Origin: Clostridia bacterium
GTDB taxonomy: Bacteria; Bacillota; Clostridia; UBA1381
Assembly (NCBI GenBank): GCA_008668455.1
Contig: RQCD01000034.1
Coordinates: forward strand, 1-6,114
DNA length: 6,114 nucleotides
Direction of reading: 5' to 3'
The notes beneath the pieces are model-generated. The model saw only the letters and a program-made list of their open reading frames with translations, had not been told where the DNA came from and ran no database searches. Positions 1 to 6,078 of this stretch are shown piece after piece. Within the stretch, counting starts at the first letter, position 1. Each line of letters starts with the position of its first letter. Position numbers and translations under genes: made by a program.

Positions 1-19
1 ATTCTACTTTTATTTTCAT
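1..19 (-). CDS. Start of a divergent gene running off the left edge (partial, function unknown)
   Basis: On the minus strand an ATG at 19-17 opens a frame reading M-K-I-K-V-E before the window ends. It is preceded by AGAGGG, seven bases upstream, a good Shine-Dalgarno sequence at good spacing. The gene would be divergent from the small regulator at 109 and share its operator region. Six codons give no clue to function. By analogy with other Cro/CI-type divergent pairs it could be the regulator's target or a second phage-type regulator, but that is inference only. Confidence 0.5.
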
Positions 20-39
20 TTAAAATCCCTCTTTCGCGG

Positions 40-51
40 TACCATATGGTA
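40..51. promoter_or_regulatory. Palindromic operator copy 1 (TACCATATGGTA)
   Basis: A perfect 12-bp palindrome; the pair at 38/53 also matches. The same 12-mer recurs at 72-83, 32 bp away centre to centre, or about three helical turns. It lies between two divergent starts, next to a gene for a helix-turn-helix protein. The likely role is a binding site for that protein (autoregulation and control of the divergent gene). The repeat is seen directly; the binding is inferred. Confidence 0.65.
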
Positions 52-64
52 TCCTGTTGCTAAT

Positions 65-70
65 ATTATA
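65..70 (-). promoter_or_regulatory. Possible -10 box of the leftward promoter
   Basis: The minus strand reads TATAAT at 70-65, about 46 bases before the divergent ATG. It lies between the two palindromes, so a bound repressor would block it. No good -35 box is found at 16-18 bp spacing (TTGATT occurs only at about 20 bp), so the call is weak. I could not identify a convincing promoter for the rightward gene in the same interval. Confidence 0.3.
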
Positions 71-84
71 TTACCATATGGTAA
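71..84. promoter_or_regulatory. Palindromic operator copy 2 (TTACCATATGGTAA)
   Basis: A perfect 14-bp palindrome containing the same TACCATATGGTA core as the copy at 40-51. It ends 10 bases before the Shine-Dalgarno sequence of the 109-324 gene, where a bound protein could block transcription or early elongation of its own gene. Identity of the core in both copies argues for a specific dimeric binder. Confidence 0.65.
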
Positions 85-108
85 CATTAAAATCAAGAGG
101 TGATTTTG

Positions 109-324
109 ATGTTTTTTAAAAGATTGTACGATTTAAGAACAGATAACGATTTAACTCAACAGCAAATTGCAGATTATCTTACTTGTAACCGCCAAGTATA
201 TGCACGATATGAACGCGGTATTCGAGAAATTCCTGTTTCAATGCTGATTAAGCTTGCCGATTATTATAATACATCCGTTGATTACATTTTAGGCAGAACA
301 AACAACAATGCACCAATAAAATAA
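109..324 (+). CDS. Small Cro/CI-type (XRE family) helix-turn-helix regulator
   Basis: A 71-aa protein that is almost entirely one HTH_3 (XRE) domain. Helix 2 is around residues 16-24 (TQQQIADYL) and the recognition helix around 27-35 (NRQVYARYE). The rest has the usual pattern ending in VDYILGRT. It should bind DNA as a dimer and act as a repressor; there is no effector or oligomerisation domain. I chose the ATG at 109, not the in-frame GTG at 100, because AGAGGTGA at 96-103 is a Shine-Dalgarno that overlaps the GTG and sits correctly for the ATG. Two identical palindromes upstream are probable operators. By hand count it is about 32% GC, clearly lower than the lon region, which fits mobile or accessory origin. 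The family is very common in Clostridia and their phages; the regulated genes lie off the left edge. Confidence 0.85.
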   Translation: MFFKRLYDLRTDNDLTQQQIADYLTCNRQVYARYERGIREIPVSMLIKLADYYNTSVDYILGRTNNNAPIK

Positions 325-327
325 TAC

Positions 328-354
328 AAAAATCACGCACCTTTCGGTGCGTGA
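328..354 (-). terminator. Rho-independent terminator of ssrA
   Basis: An 8-9 bp hairpin: CACGCACC (334-341), loop TTTC, GGTGCGTG (346-353), with an extra T-A pair at 333/354. Read on the minus strand it is followed by A then TTTTT (332-328), the usual U-run, and it begins 8 bases past the encoded CCA of tmRNA. On the + strand the hairpin is followed by AAAATCA, so it is not a standard terminator for the 109-324 gene, although readthrough from that side may also be slowed. Confidence 0.8.
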
Positions 355-361
355 AAATCAA

Positions 362-708
362 TGGTGGAGATGACGGGAGTTGAACCCGTGTCCGAAAGCA
401 AATCCACATCTACTTCTACAGGCTTATGCTATGTTTACATTCCCTTTACCGAACCACACAGCCAAGGTTCTGGTATTAGTAGCTTCAAAAATCATGACGG
501 AATCAGAAGCAGGATTCCATTCACGTTCACCACTGGTATTCGCCTGATTCTGGGCCGTGGTCCTCACAGATCAGACGGCTGCACGTTAGGCAGCGTATGC
601 TAAATTATTGTTAGCGTTTATTTTTAAAAAATTGGGCAGAATAAAGCGTTACCCGGCACTGCCTGCTATAAAAGCTTCCTTACCCCCGTCGAATCCGGTA
701 CATCCCCA
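362..708 (-). ncRNA. ssrA: tmRNA (transfer-messenger RNA)
   Basis: tmRNA acts with SmpB to free ribosomes stalled on broken mRNA and to add a degradation tag. On the minus strand the 5' end reads GGGGATG (708-702) and the 3' end CATCTCC-A-CCA (372-362). These form a 7-bp acceptor stem with a G-U third pair, the G3-U70 signal for alanyl-tRNA synthetase. The T arm is ACGGG-TTCAACT-CCCGT, and CCA is encoded. The sequence after the 5' end (ACCGGATTCGACGGGGGTA) is the typical conserved tmRNA start. The tag frame is at 615-586, and downstream hairpins such as GGAATC/GATTCC (518-513 with 504-499) fit the pseudoknot region. The length of 347 nt is normal, and it is a one-piece form. A promoter and terminator flank it on the same strand, so it is a free-standing unit, divergent from lon. 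Confidence 0.96.
586..615 (-). other. tmRNA tag reading frame, probable tag (A)ANNNLAYAA
   Basis: Inside ssrA the minus strand carries nine sense codons and TAA: GCT AAC AAT AAT TTA GCA TAC GCT GCC TAA. The first alanine of the finished tag would come from the tRNA part, giving A-ANNNLAYAA. I set the resume codon at GCT because it follows an A-rich single-stranded-type stretch (AAATAAAC) and gives a tag of usual length; a frame beginning one or more codons earlier is not excluded. The C-terminal AA matches what ClpXP and other proteases recognise. The penultimate pair AY replaces the more common AL. Confidence 0.75.
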
Positions 709-725
709 TATTAGTTGCACTCTTA

Positions 726-753
726 GTATAACACATAATAAAAAAAAAATCAA
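726..753 (-). promoter_or_regulatory. Sigma-A type promoter of ssrA
   Basis: On the minus strand, TTGATT (753-748) and TATACT (731-726) are separated by 16 bp. Transcription would start near 719, leaving about 11 bases before the mature tmRNA 5' end at 708, which RNase P would remove. A run of nine A (741-749 on the + strand) overlaps the edge of the -35 box and the spacer. Confidence 0.65.
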
Positions 754-827
754 GCGCTATTTTTAACCAAATACAGGGATAGACCAAAAATTTAATTTTT
801 TTAAGGTGCAGATTTTGTGGAAAAAGG

Positions 828-856
828 TTGAAATTTAACGGAGAGTGGTGTATAAT
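828..856 (+). promoter_or_regulatory. Sigma-A type promoter of lon
   Basis: TTGAAA (828-833) and a perfect TATAAT (851-856) with a 17-bp spacer, close to the consensus. The start would be near 863, giving a leader of about 37 bases before lon. I see no CIRCE inverted repeat and no CtsR tandem heptamer here, so heat-shock control by HrcA or CtsR is not supported from the sequence. Confidence 0.8.
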
Positions 857-899
857 ATATTTTGTAGAGTTATGTCTATATAAGAAAGGGTTGTGAATA

Positions 900-3215
900 T
901 TGAAAACGAGAACATTACCGGTGCTTCCGCTGCGGGGATTAGTGGTATTTCCGGGGGCGGATTTAAGCTTTGACGTTGTCCGGGAATTGTCGCAGGCTGC
1001 GATTAAAGCCGCGCAGGAGCAGGATCATACAATCTTTATCTCGGCGCAGCGGGATCCGGATGTGGAGAAGCCGGTTTTAGCCGATATATACGAAATTGGA
1101 ACTATTGCAAAAATCAAACAAACGGTTCGTCTGCCGGGAGGTATGATGAGGGTTGTTGTTGAGGGCGAGGTGCGTGGTGCAGTTTTGCATGGACAGGCTT
1201 CTGCCCAGTATATGAGCGCTTCGGTGAAGGTCTTAGAGGATGAAAAAGACGAGGAGCTTTCCGAAATGCTTTTGGACGAAGCTTTTTTTCGCACATTGGA
1301 GGAAACATTCCGGAAGTATTTAGCCAATGGCATGAAGGTTAACAGGCGTCTGATTATGGAAAGCTTAAAGCGCGGCGGTCTGGGTGCGGTTGCGGACGCG
1401 ATGGCGGCGAATATTGATTTGAAATACAGCGACAAGCAGGAGCTTTTAGAAACGCTTGATGTCTACGATCGTATGGAAAGACTGATTGAACTTTTAAATC
1501 AAGAGGCACAGATTTTAGAGATCATGAAGCATATTTCCGAAAAGGTGAAAAAACGGATGGATCGGAACCAAAAGGAATACTATCTTCGCGAGGAGCTGCA
1601 TGCAATTCAGGAGGAATTAGGTACGGATGATGGCTTTGAGGAGGAGATTTCAGAATACCGCAGGAAAATTTCCGAATTAAAGCTCTCACCGGAATCGGAG
1701 AAAAAGCTTTTAAAGGATGTTGAACGGATGGAGCATACATTGCCCAATTCTCCGGATGCGGCAGTCACGCGGAACTATCTGGATCAGATTTTGTGTTTGC
1801 CTTGGAACGAGCGCACGGAGGAAACGCGTGATTTGCGGTATGCAGAGGAGGTTTTAAACAGCGCTCATTATGGGTTGGAAAAGGTGAAGGAGCGTATCTT
1901 AGAGCATCTTGCCGTCCACTGCATGACGGATGGGAAAACTAACAATATTATCTGTCTTGCGGGGCCTCCGGGAACAGGAAAAACCTCAATTGCACGCTCA
2001 ATTGCCGAGAGTTTGAATCGGAAATATGTCCGGATTTCTCTAGGCGGCGTGCATGACGAGGCAGACATCCGGGGGCATCGGAAAACTTACATTGGAGCAA
2101 TGCCGGGAAGAATTATGGATGCGATGCAGCAGGCAGAATCCAAAAATCCGCTGATTCTTTTAGATGAGATTGACAAAATGGGGGCAGATTTTAAGGGTGA
2201 CCCATCTGCGGCGCTTTTGGAGGTATTAGACCGGGAACAGAATCATACATTCCGGGATCATTATATTGAGCTTCCGTTTGATCTTTCCGAGGTTATGTTT
2301 TTAATGACGGCAAACAGTCTTTCTGAAATTCCAGCGCCGCTTTTAGCCCGAATTGAATTGATAGAGGTTTCCGGTTATACAGAGGAAGAAAAGCTGGAGC
2401 TTGCAAAGCGATATCTGCTTCCGAAGCAGCTGAAACGTCAGGGATTGACAAAATCCAAGACAAGCATCACAGACGACGCACTTTTGGAATTGATTCAGCA
2501 CTATACCAGAGAATCGGGGGTGCGTCAGTTAGAACGTGAAATTGAAGGACTTTTGCGCAAGGCGGCAAAGGCGATTTTGTGCGGTGAAAAAAAGAGCATC
2601 CGGATCAGTCGGAAGAATCTTTCTAATTATATAGGAAAACAGAAATTCCGTTATGATCTTAAAACCGATCAGGACGAGGTAGGTGTGGTGCGTGGACTTG
2701 CATGGACACAGGTTGGCGGCGATACGCTCTCGGTTGAGGTCAGCGTGATGCCGGGAACGGGTAAGGTAGAGTTGACCGGAAAGCTGGGCGACGTAATGAA
2801 GGAATCAGCAATGACAGCCGTATCTTATGTCCGATCCCGGGCAGAAAAGCTTCATATCGGCAAAGATTTTTATAAGGAAACTGATCTGCATATCCATGTT
2901 CCGGAGGGCGCTGTTCCAAAGGATGGACCGTCTGCCGGAATCACAATTGCGACTGCGGTTGCCTCTGCACTCACAAACCGTCCGGTTCGGTGCGATGTGG
3001 CAATGACCGGGGAAATTACACTGCGCGGACGCGTTCTTCCCATCGGAGGGCTGAAGGAAAAATCCCTTGCGGCATACCGCGCCGGCATCCGAACAATTAT
3101 CATTCCAAACGAGAATGAGGCAGATTTGGAGGAAATTCCGGAATCCATCCGAAATGAAATTCAATTTATTCCGGTTCGTGATGCAGACCATGTGCTGCAG
3201 AAAGCATTAAAATAG
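900..3215 (+). CDS. lon: ATP-dependent protease Lon (LonA type)
   Basis: A cytoplasmic hexameric AAA+ serine protease that degrades misfolded and selected regulatory proteins. The domain order is complete over 771 aa, the usual LonA length. The N-terminal substrate domain covers about 1-200, starting TLPVLPLRGLVVFPG, followed by a coiled-coil linker at about 200-285. The AAA+ module has Walker A GPPGTGKT at 355-362, Walker B LILLDEID at 418-425, sensor-1 N472, an arginine-finger candidate R484 and sensor-2 R542. The protease domain has catalytic S678 in PKDGPSAG and K721 in GGLKEK, 43 residues apart as in E. coli Lon (S679/K722). The start is TTG at 900: a stop lies in frame just upstream (TGA at 894), AAAGGG at 885-890 is well placed, and the N-terminus matches the family. 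One oddity is LLARIE at 481-486, where Lon usually has LLDRME. It is first in an apparent operon with ysxC, the order seen in Bacillus. Confidence 0.97.
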   Translation: MKTRTLPVLPLRGLVVFPGADLSFDVVRELSQAAIKAAQEQDHTIFISAQRDPDVEKPVLADIYEIGTIAKIKQTVRLPGGMMRVVVEGEVRGAVLHGQASAQYMSASVKVLEDEKDEELSEMLLDEAFFRTLEETFRKYLANGMKVNRRLIMESLKRGGLGAVADAMAANIDLKYSDKQELLETLDVYDRMERLIELLNQEAQILEIMKHISEKVKKRMDRNQKEYYLREELHAIQEELGTDDGFEEEISEYRRKISELKLSPESEKKLLKDVERMEHTLPNSPDAAVTRNYLDQILCLPWNERTEETRDLRYAEEVLNSAHYGLEKVKERILEHLAVHCMTDGKTNNIICLAGPPGTGKTSIARSIAESLNRKYVRISLGGVHDEADIRGHRKTYIGAMPGRIMDAMQQAESKNPLILLDEIDKMGADFKGDPSAALLEVLDREQNHTFRDHYIELPFDLSEVMFLMTANSLSEIPAPLLARIELIEVSGYTEEEKLELAKRYLLPKQLKRQGLTKSKTSITDDALLELIQHYTRESGVRQLEREIEGLLRKAAKAILCGEKKSIRISRKNLSNYIGKQKFRYDLKTDQDEVGVVRGLAWTQVGGDTLSVEVSVMPGTGKVELTGKLGDVMKESAMTAVSYVRSRAEKLHIGKDFYKETDLHIHVPEGAVPKDGPSAGITIATAVASALTNRPVRCDVAMTGEITLRGRVLPIGGLKEKSLAAYRAGIRTIIIPNENEADLEEIPESIRNEIQFIPVRDADHVLQKALK

Positions 3216-3233
3216 AAAGGTCTGGTGGAAAAC

Positions 3234-3860
3234 TTGAATATACACAACGTATCACTAACGATCTCAGCGGTCAGAAAGGAACAGTATCCGGAGGATGGAT
3301 TCCAGGAATTTGCATTTGTTGGCAGATCGAATGTAGGGAAATCCTCTATGATCAACAAGCTTTTAAACCGGAAATCTCTGGCACGCGTAAGCCAGACACC
3401 GGGAAAAACGGTTACCATTAATTTTTACAACGTGGATGATACCATCTTTTTAGTGGATCTCCCGGGTTATGGCTATGCTGCGCGTGCAAAACACGAAACG
3501 GAAAAATGGGGACGTATGATGGAGGATTATTTAAGGGATCGGAAAACCTTAGAGCAGATATTCCTCCTGGTAGACAGCCGACATCTTCCCACAAAGGACG
3601 ATCTGATGATGCTTGACTGGATTCGGCACTATCAGCCGGATCGGGGTGTGATTGCAATTGCAACTAAAACAGATAAGCTGAAAAAGCGGGAACTGGAGAA
3701 AAATCTGCATATGATCTGGGATAAGCTGGGGCTTGGCGAGGACGATATTCTGATTCCTTTCTCTATCCGGGATGACGAGGGGAAATTCTCGGTTTGGGAT
3801 GTAATCAACCTGATCCGAACGGGAGAATATGAAGCGCTAACCGAGGATGATGAGTCATGA
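3234..3860 (+). CDS. ysxC: Ribosome biogenesis GTP-binding protein YsxC/YihA (EngB)
   Basis: A small TrmE-Era-EngA-EngB class GTPase that helps assemble the large ribosomal subunit; it is essential in Bacillus. With TTG at 3234 it is 208 aa. The motifs are G1 GRSNVGKS at about 30-37, G2 region PGKTVT at 56-61, G3 DLPGYG at 75-80, G4 TKTD at 144-147 and a G5 candidate near SIRD at 177. The start is uncertain. GTG at 3225 gives three more residues, but AAAGG at 3216-3220 is then too close. TTG at 3234 gives better spacing and an N-terminus (MNIHNVSLT before ISAV) of the same length as I recall for B. subtilis YsxC. It begins 18 bases after the lon stop, so the two are probably co-transcribed. 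Its TGA overlaps the next ATG (ATGA at 3857-3860). Confidence 0.95.
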   Translation: MNIHNVSLTISAVRKEQYPEDGFQEFAFVGRSNVGKSSMINKLLNRKSLARVSQTPGKTVTINFYNVDDTIFLVDLPGYGYAARAKHETEKWGRMMEDYLRDRKTLEQIFLLVDSRHLPTKDDLMMLDWIRHYQPDRGVIAIATKTDKLKKRELEKNLHMIWDKLGLGEDDILIPFSIRDDEGKFSVWDVINLIRTGEYEALTEDDES

Positions 3861-5062
3861 AAAAGAGTAAGAGCCTGATTTGGGTTTTGGCAATTACAAT
3901 TTGTGCTGTAGTGTTCTATGCGGTGCAGTATGTCCGGACACCGGTGGAGCTGATGACGGCAAAGCTGATCCAGCAGGAGGAATCGGTTACGGGAGACGCC
4001 TATTTTGTCTGGAATGAGCGCGTTTATACCGCTGCCGGAAACGGTACGATTTATCATTATGCGGACGAGGGTGCGCGGGTCGGCAAGGATCGGCTTATTT
4101 CTACAGTCTATAACGGACAAGTTCCGGAGGAAACGCTCCAGGAAATCAATAATATTGATAAAAAGATTCAGAAGCTGGAGGGCGAACCGCAGACAAGCAG
4201 TCTTTATGTGGACGAATATACCATGGAGAACCGTGTGGAAAATATTAAAAATCAGATTATTGCCGCAGTACAGTCGAACGATGTTGAAAAAATCTCGGCA
4301 TACAAGGCAGAATTAAAGGCAATCTATTCTGGAAATGAGCTGGAATCAACGGCAGACGAGCTGGCGCGTTTAAAATCCGAAAAGGCTGCAAAGGAGCAGC
4401 AGCTCGGTCAGAGCAAAAACGACATTTATTCCGATTGCTCCGGTGTGTTTTCACGGAATATTGATGGATTGGAAAGCACACTTCGGGTAGATCAGCTGGA
4501 AACCTGCGGTGTTTCTGAGTTTATCTCTCTGCCGAAAACTGATCAGCAGGTGCCTGCATCCGCAGCGGTTTCAGGCGACGCAGTCTGCAAGGTGATTGAT
4601 AATCACACTTGGTACACCGCTGTGCTGATTGATGAGAATGCTGCGGAGCAATTAGTCGGAAGGAAAACGGTGAAAATTCATTTTGACCGAGCGCCGGGTG
4701 TGGAGATTGACGCGTCGGTGATGCGTCTGTCCGATCCGGCAGAAGGAAAGCGGCTGGCAGTGTTACGGTGTGATCAGTATGCAGACGGCATTTTTTCTCT
4801 CCGGGAAAGCGGGGTGGAGCGGATATTGGAAAACTACCAGGGCTTCCGCGTACCGGTTTCGGCAATCCGAGTCGAGGACGGACCAAAGGGTGTGATGGTG
4901 AAAAAAGGCGGTGTGGAAATCTTTAAGCCGTGTGAGATTGTCTACACCGATCATGAAAGGGAAGAACTGATTATCACTCCGGTTAAGGACGACAAGCGAG
5001 TCCTGGAGGAGTATGACCATATTATTATCGGCGAAAAATGGAAGAAGGAAAGCAATCAATGA
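3857..5062 (+). CDS. Membrane-anchored HlyD-like (efflux adaptor-like) protein, function unknown
   Basis: A 401-aa protein with one N-terminal membrane segment (about residues 7-25, LIWVLAITICAVVFYAVQY) after a lysine-rich start, so the bulk should lie outside the membrane. Residues 57-85 (YTAAGNGTIYHYADEG then V.K...I) look like the first half of a lipoyl-like barrel-sandwich domain. Two charged helical stretches at about 91-110 and 122-188 could form a hairpin coiled coil. DIYSDCSGVFSRNIDGLE at 189-206 would be the second half, and a beta-rich C-terminal part follows. This is the layout of HlyD/RND-type adaptor proteins. No transporter gene is adjacent. It overlaps ysxC and yggS by ATGA on each side, so it is translationally coupled. 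From memory, Clostridia often have such a gene just upstream of yggS-sepF, which hints at an envelope or division role, unproven. GAGG at 3843-3846 is its ribosome binding site. Confidence 0.8.
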   Translation: MKKSKSLIWVLAITICAVVFYAVQYVRTPVELMTAKLIQQEESVTGDAYFVWNERVYTAAGNGTIYHYADEGARVGKDRLISTVYNGQVPEETLQEINNIDKKIQKLEGEPQTSSLYVDEYTMENRVENIKNQIIAAVQSNDVEKISAYKAELKAIYSGNELESTADELARLKSEKAAKEQQLGQSKNDIYSDCSGVFSRNIDGLESTLRVDQLETCGVSEFISLPKTDQQVPASAAVSGDAVCKVIDNHTWYTAVLIDENAAEQLVGRKTVKIHFDRAPGVEIDASVMRLSDPAEGKRLAVLRCDQYADGIFSLRESGVERILENYQGFRVPVSAIRVEDGPKGVMVKKGGVEIFKPCEIVYTDHEREELIITPVKDDKRVLEEYDHIIIGEKWKKESNQ

Positions 5063-5751
5063 TAGAAGAAAAGCTGCAAGAGGTTAGAGAAAAAATCAAG
5101 GAGGCGGCAGAACGTTCCGGCAGAAAAGCATCAGACATCACGCTGATTGCTGTGACAAAAACGCATGGAGCAGACGACATCAACTGTGCCATTGAAGCCG
5201 GTGTAACGGACATCGGAGAAAACAAGGTGCAGGAAATTCTGGAAAAGTATGAAGCAGTCAAACCGGTAAGATGGCATTTGATCGGACATCTGCAAACAAA
5301 CAAGGTCAAATATATCATCGATAAAGTTTGTCTGATTCATTCAGTCGATTCAATTCATCTAATGGATGAAATTGAACGGCAGGCAGTAAAGCATGATCTG
5401 ATTATGCCGATTCTGATTCAGGTGAACATTTCCGGGGAGGAGACAAAATTTGGAATTCATCCGGAGGAGATTGAGAAATTTTTATTGCATGCCGGTACGC
5501 TTTCTCGGGTAAAGGTGCGTGGATTGATGACAATTGCACCGAAAATTAACAAAAGTGTTTCAAACAGATTACATTTTGATAACATACACAAGATTTTTAT
5601 TGACATATCACAAAAAAAATATGATAATGTTAGTATGGAGTATTTGTCTATGGGCATGAGCGGAGATTATCAGTGTGCCATAGATGCCGGATCGAATATG
5701 GTGCGAGTGGGAAGTGCAATATTCGGAGCAAGAAACTATCAAAACAAGTGA
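5059..5751 (+). CDS. yggS: YggS/YlmE family pyridoxal phosphate-binding protein (PLP homeostasis)
   Basis: A single-domain fold-type III PLP protein that keeps vitamin B6 and amino-acid pools balanced; no firm enzyme activity is known for the family. It is 230 aa, the normal length. The PLP lysine is K34 in LIAVTKTH. Other family blocks are GENKVQE (53-59), WHLIGHLQTNK (72-82), SVDS (95-98), QVNISGEETKFG, GLMTIAP, SMGMSGD (197-203, phosphate binding) and VRVGSAIFG (215-223). I chose ATG at 5059 over the in-frame ATG at 5038. It overlaps the upstream TGA as ATGA, has AAGGAA at 5045-5050 eight bases upstream, and removes seven residues foreign to the family. Its position before sepF matches ylmE-sepF of Gram-positive division clusters. 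The stretch at 5541-5640 is only 23% GC and carries a likely internal promoter. Confidence 0.96.
   Translation: MIEEKLQEVREKIKEAAERSGRKASDITLIAVTKTHGADDINCAIEAGVTDIGENKVQEILEKYEAVKPVRWHLIGHLQTNKVKYIIDKVCLIHSVDSIHLMDEIERQAVKHDLIMPILIQVNISGEETKFGIHPEEIEKFLLHAGTLSRVKVRGLMTIAPKINKSVSNRLHFDNIHKIFIDISQKKYDNVSMEYLSMGMSGDYQCAIDAGSNMVRVGSAIFGARNYQNK
5600..5628 (+). promoter_or_regulatory. Internal promoter within yggS, probably for sepF
   Basis: A perfect -35 TTGACA (5600-5605), a 17-bp spacer and a -10 GATAAT (5623-5628) that differs from consensus at one base. Initiation would fall near 5635, about 145 bases before the sepF ATG. The surrounding 100 bases (5541-5640) are 23% GC by hand count, unlike the rest of the gene, as expected if a promoter is kept inside coding sequence. 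Activity is inferred, since AT-rich coding DNA can produce such matches by chance. Confidence 0.5.
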
Positions 5752-5778
5752 AAAAATGTTTAGGGAGGAATTTTTAAA

Positions 5779-6078
5779 ATGGGTTTTGTTGACACACTAA
5801 AGGAATTTGTAGGCTTTGGAGATGTAAATGATTTTGAGGAGGATTGCGAAATGGAAGATACGCATGCAGCTCCTGCTCCGCAGAAGAAGAATAAGGTTGT
5901 TCCGCTGCATGGACAGAGTACAGAGCCGAAAATTGTGAGCTTAAAGCCGAAATGCTTCAGCAATTCCAGAGCGGTATCGGACGAGCTGAAAAAGAGACGT
6001 AAGCGTGTGATGGATGTAGGAGCGGTAGATCCGGAAGAGCAAAGGATAGTTGTTCATTTTATTGCCGGGCCGGTATAG
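5779..6078 (+). CDS. sepF: Cell division protein SepF, interrupted by an in-frame TAG
   Basis: SepF binds the FtsZ C-terminus and, through an N-terminal amphipathic helix, anchors the Z ring to the membrane. As written the frame is 99 aa; the family is about 140-160. Residues 1-13 (MGFVDTLKEFVGF) fit the membrane helix, 14-48 are an acidic and then Pro/Lys-rich linker, and 50-99 are the first half of the SepF (DUF552) core, including KIVSLKPKCF, VSDELKKRRKRVMDV and EEQRIVVHFIAGPV. The TAG at 6076-6078 falls exactly where a tyrosine or similar codon is expected (GTVYAIGG in B. subtilis), so half the core is lost. Matching sequence resumes in the same frame afterwards. GGGAGG at 5763-5768, ten bases before the ATG, is a strong ribosome binding site. 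It may be a real lesion or a sequence error. Confidence 0.85.
   Translation: MGFVDTLKEFVGFGDVNDFEEDCEMEDTHAAPAPQKKNKVVPLHGQSTEPKIVSLKPKCFSNSRAVSDELKKRRKRVMDVGAVDPEEQRIVVHFIAGPV

Noticed and set aside
334..353. The hairpin as a terminator for the 109-324 regulator
   Set aside because: On the + strand it is followed by AAAATCA and not T residues. The U-run lies on the other side, so it serves ssrA.
361..603. An 80-codon + strand open frame
   Set aside because: It lies wholly inside ssrA on the opposite strand. The sequence is explained by tmRNA structure, and no ribosome binding site supports it.
713..725. GTTGCACTC resembles half of a CIRCE element (TTAGCACTC)
   Set aside because: No inverted partner (GAGTGCTAA) lies about nine bases away, so HrcA control is not supported.
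761..827. AT-rich stretch between the ssrA and lon promoters as a riboswitch or small RNA
   Set aside because: It lies upstream of both start sites and shows no convincing stem or T-run terminator. I see only promoter-flanking sequence.
1025..3191. Several antisense open frames across lon
   Set aside because: They are shadows of the lon frame with no family resemblance or ribosome binding sites, and lon explains the whole region.
5038..5058. Earlier in-frame ATG for yggS
   Set aside because: It adds seven residues not typical of the family and deepens the overlap. The ATG at 5059 has a proper Shine-Dalgarno and the ATGA coupling seen at the previous junction.
6076..6078. TAG in sepF as pyrrolysine insertion or a reassigned codon
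   Set aside because: Lon in this window ends at TAG at its expected length, so TAG works as a stop here. SepF has no known need for pyrrolysine at this site.
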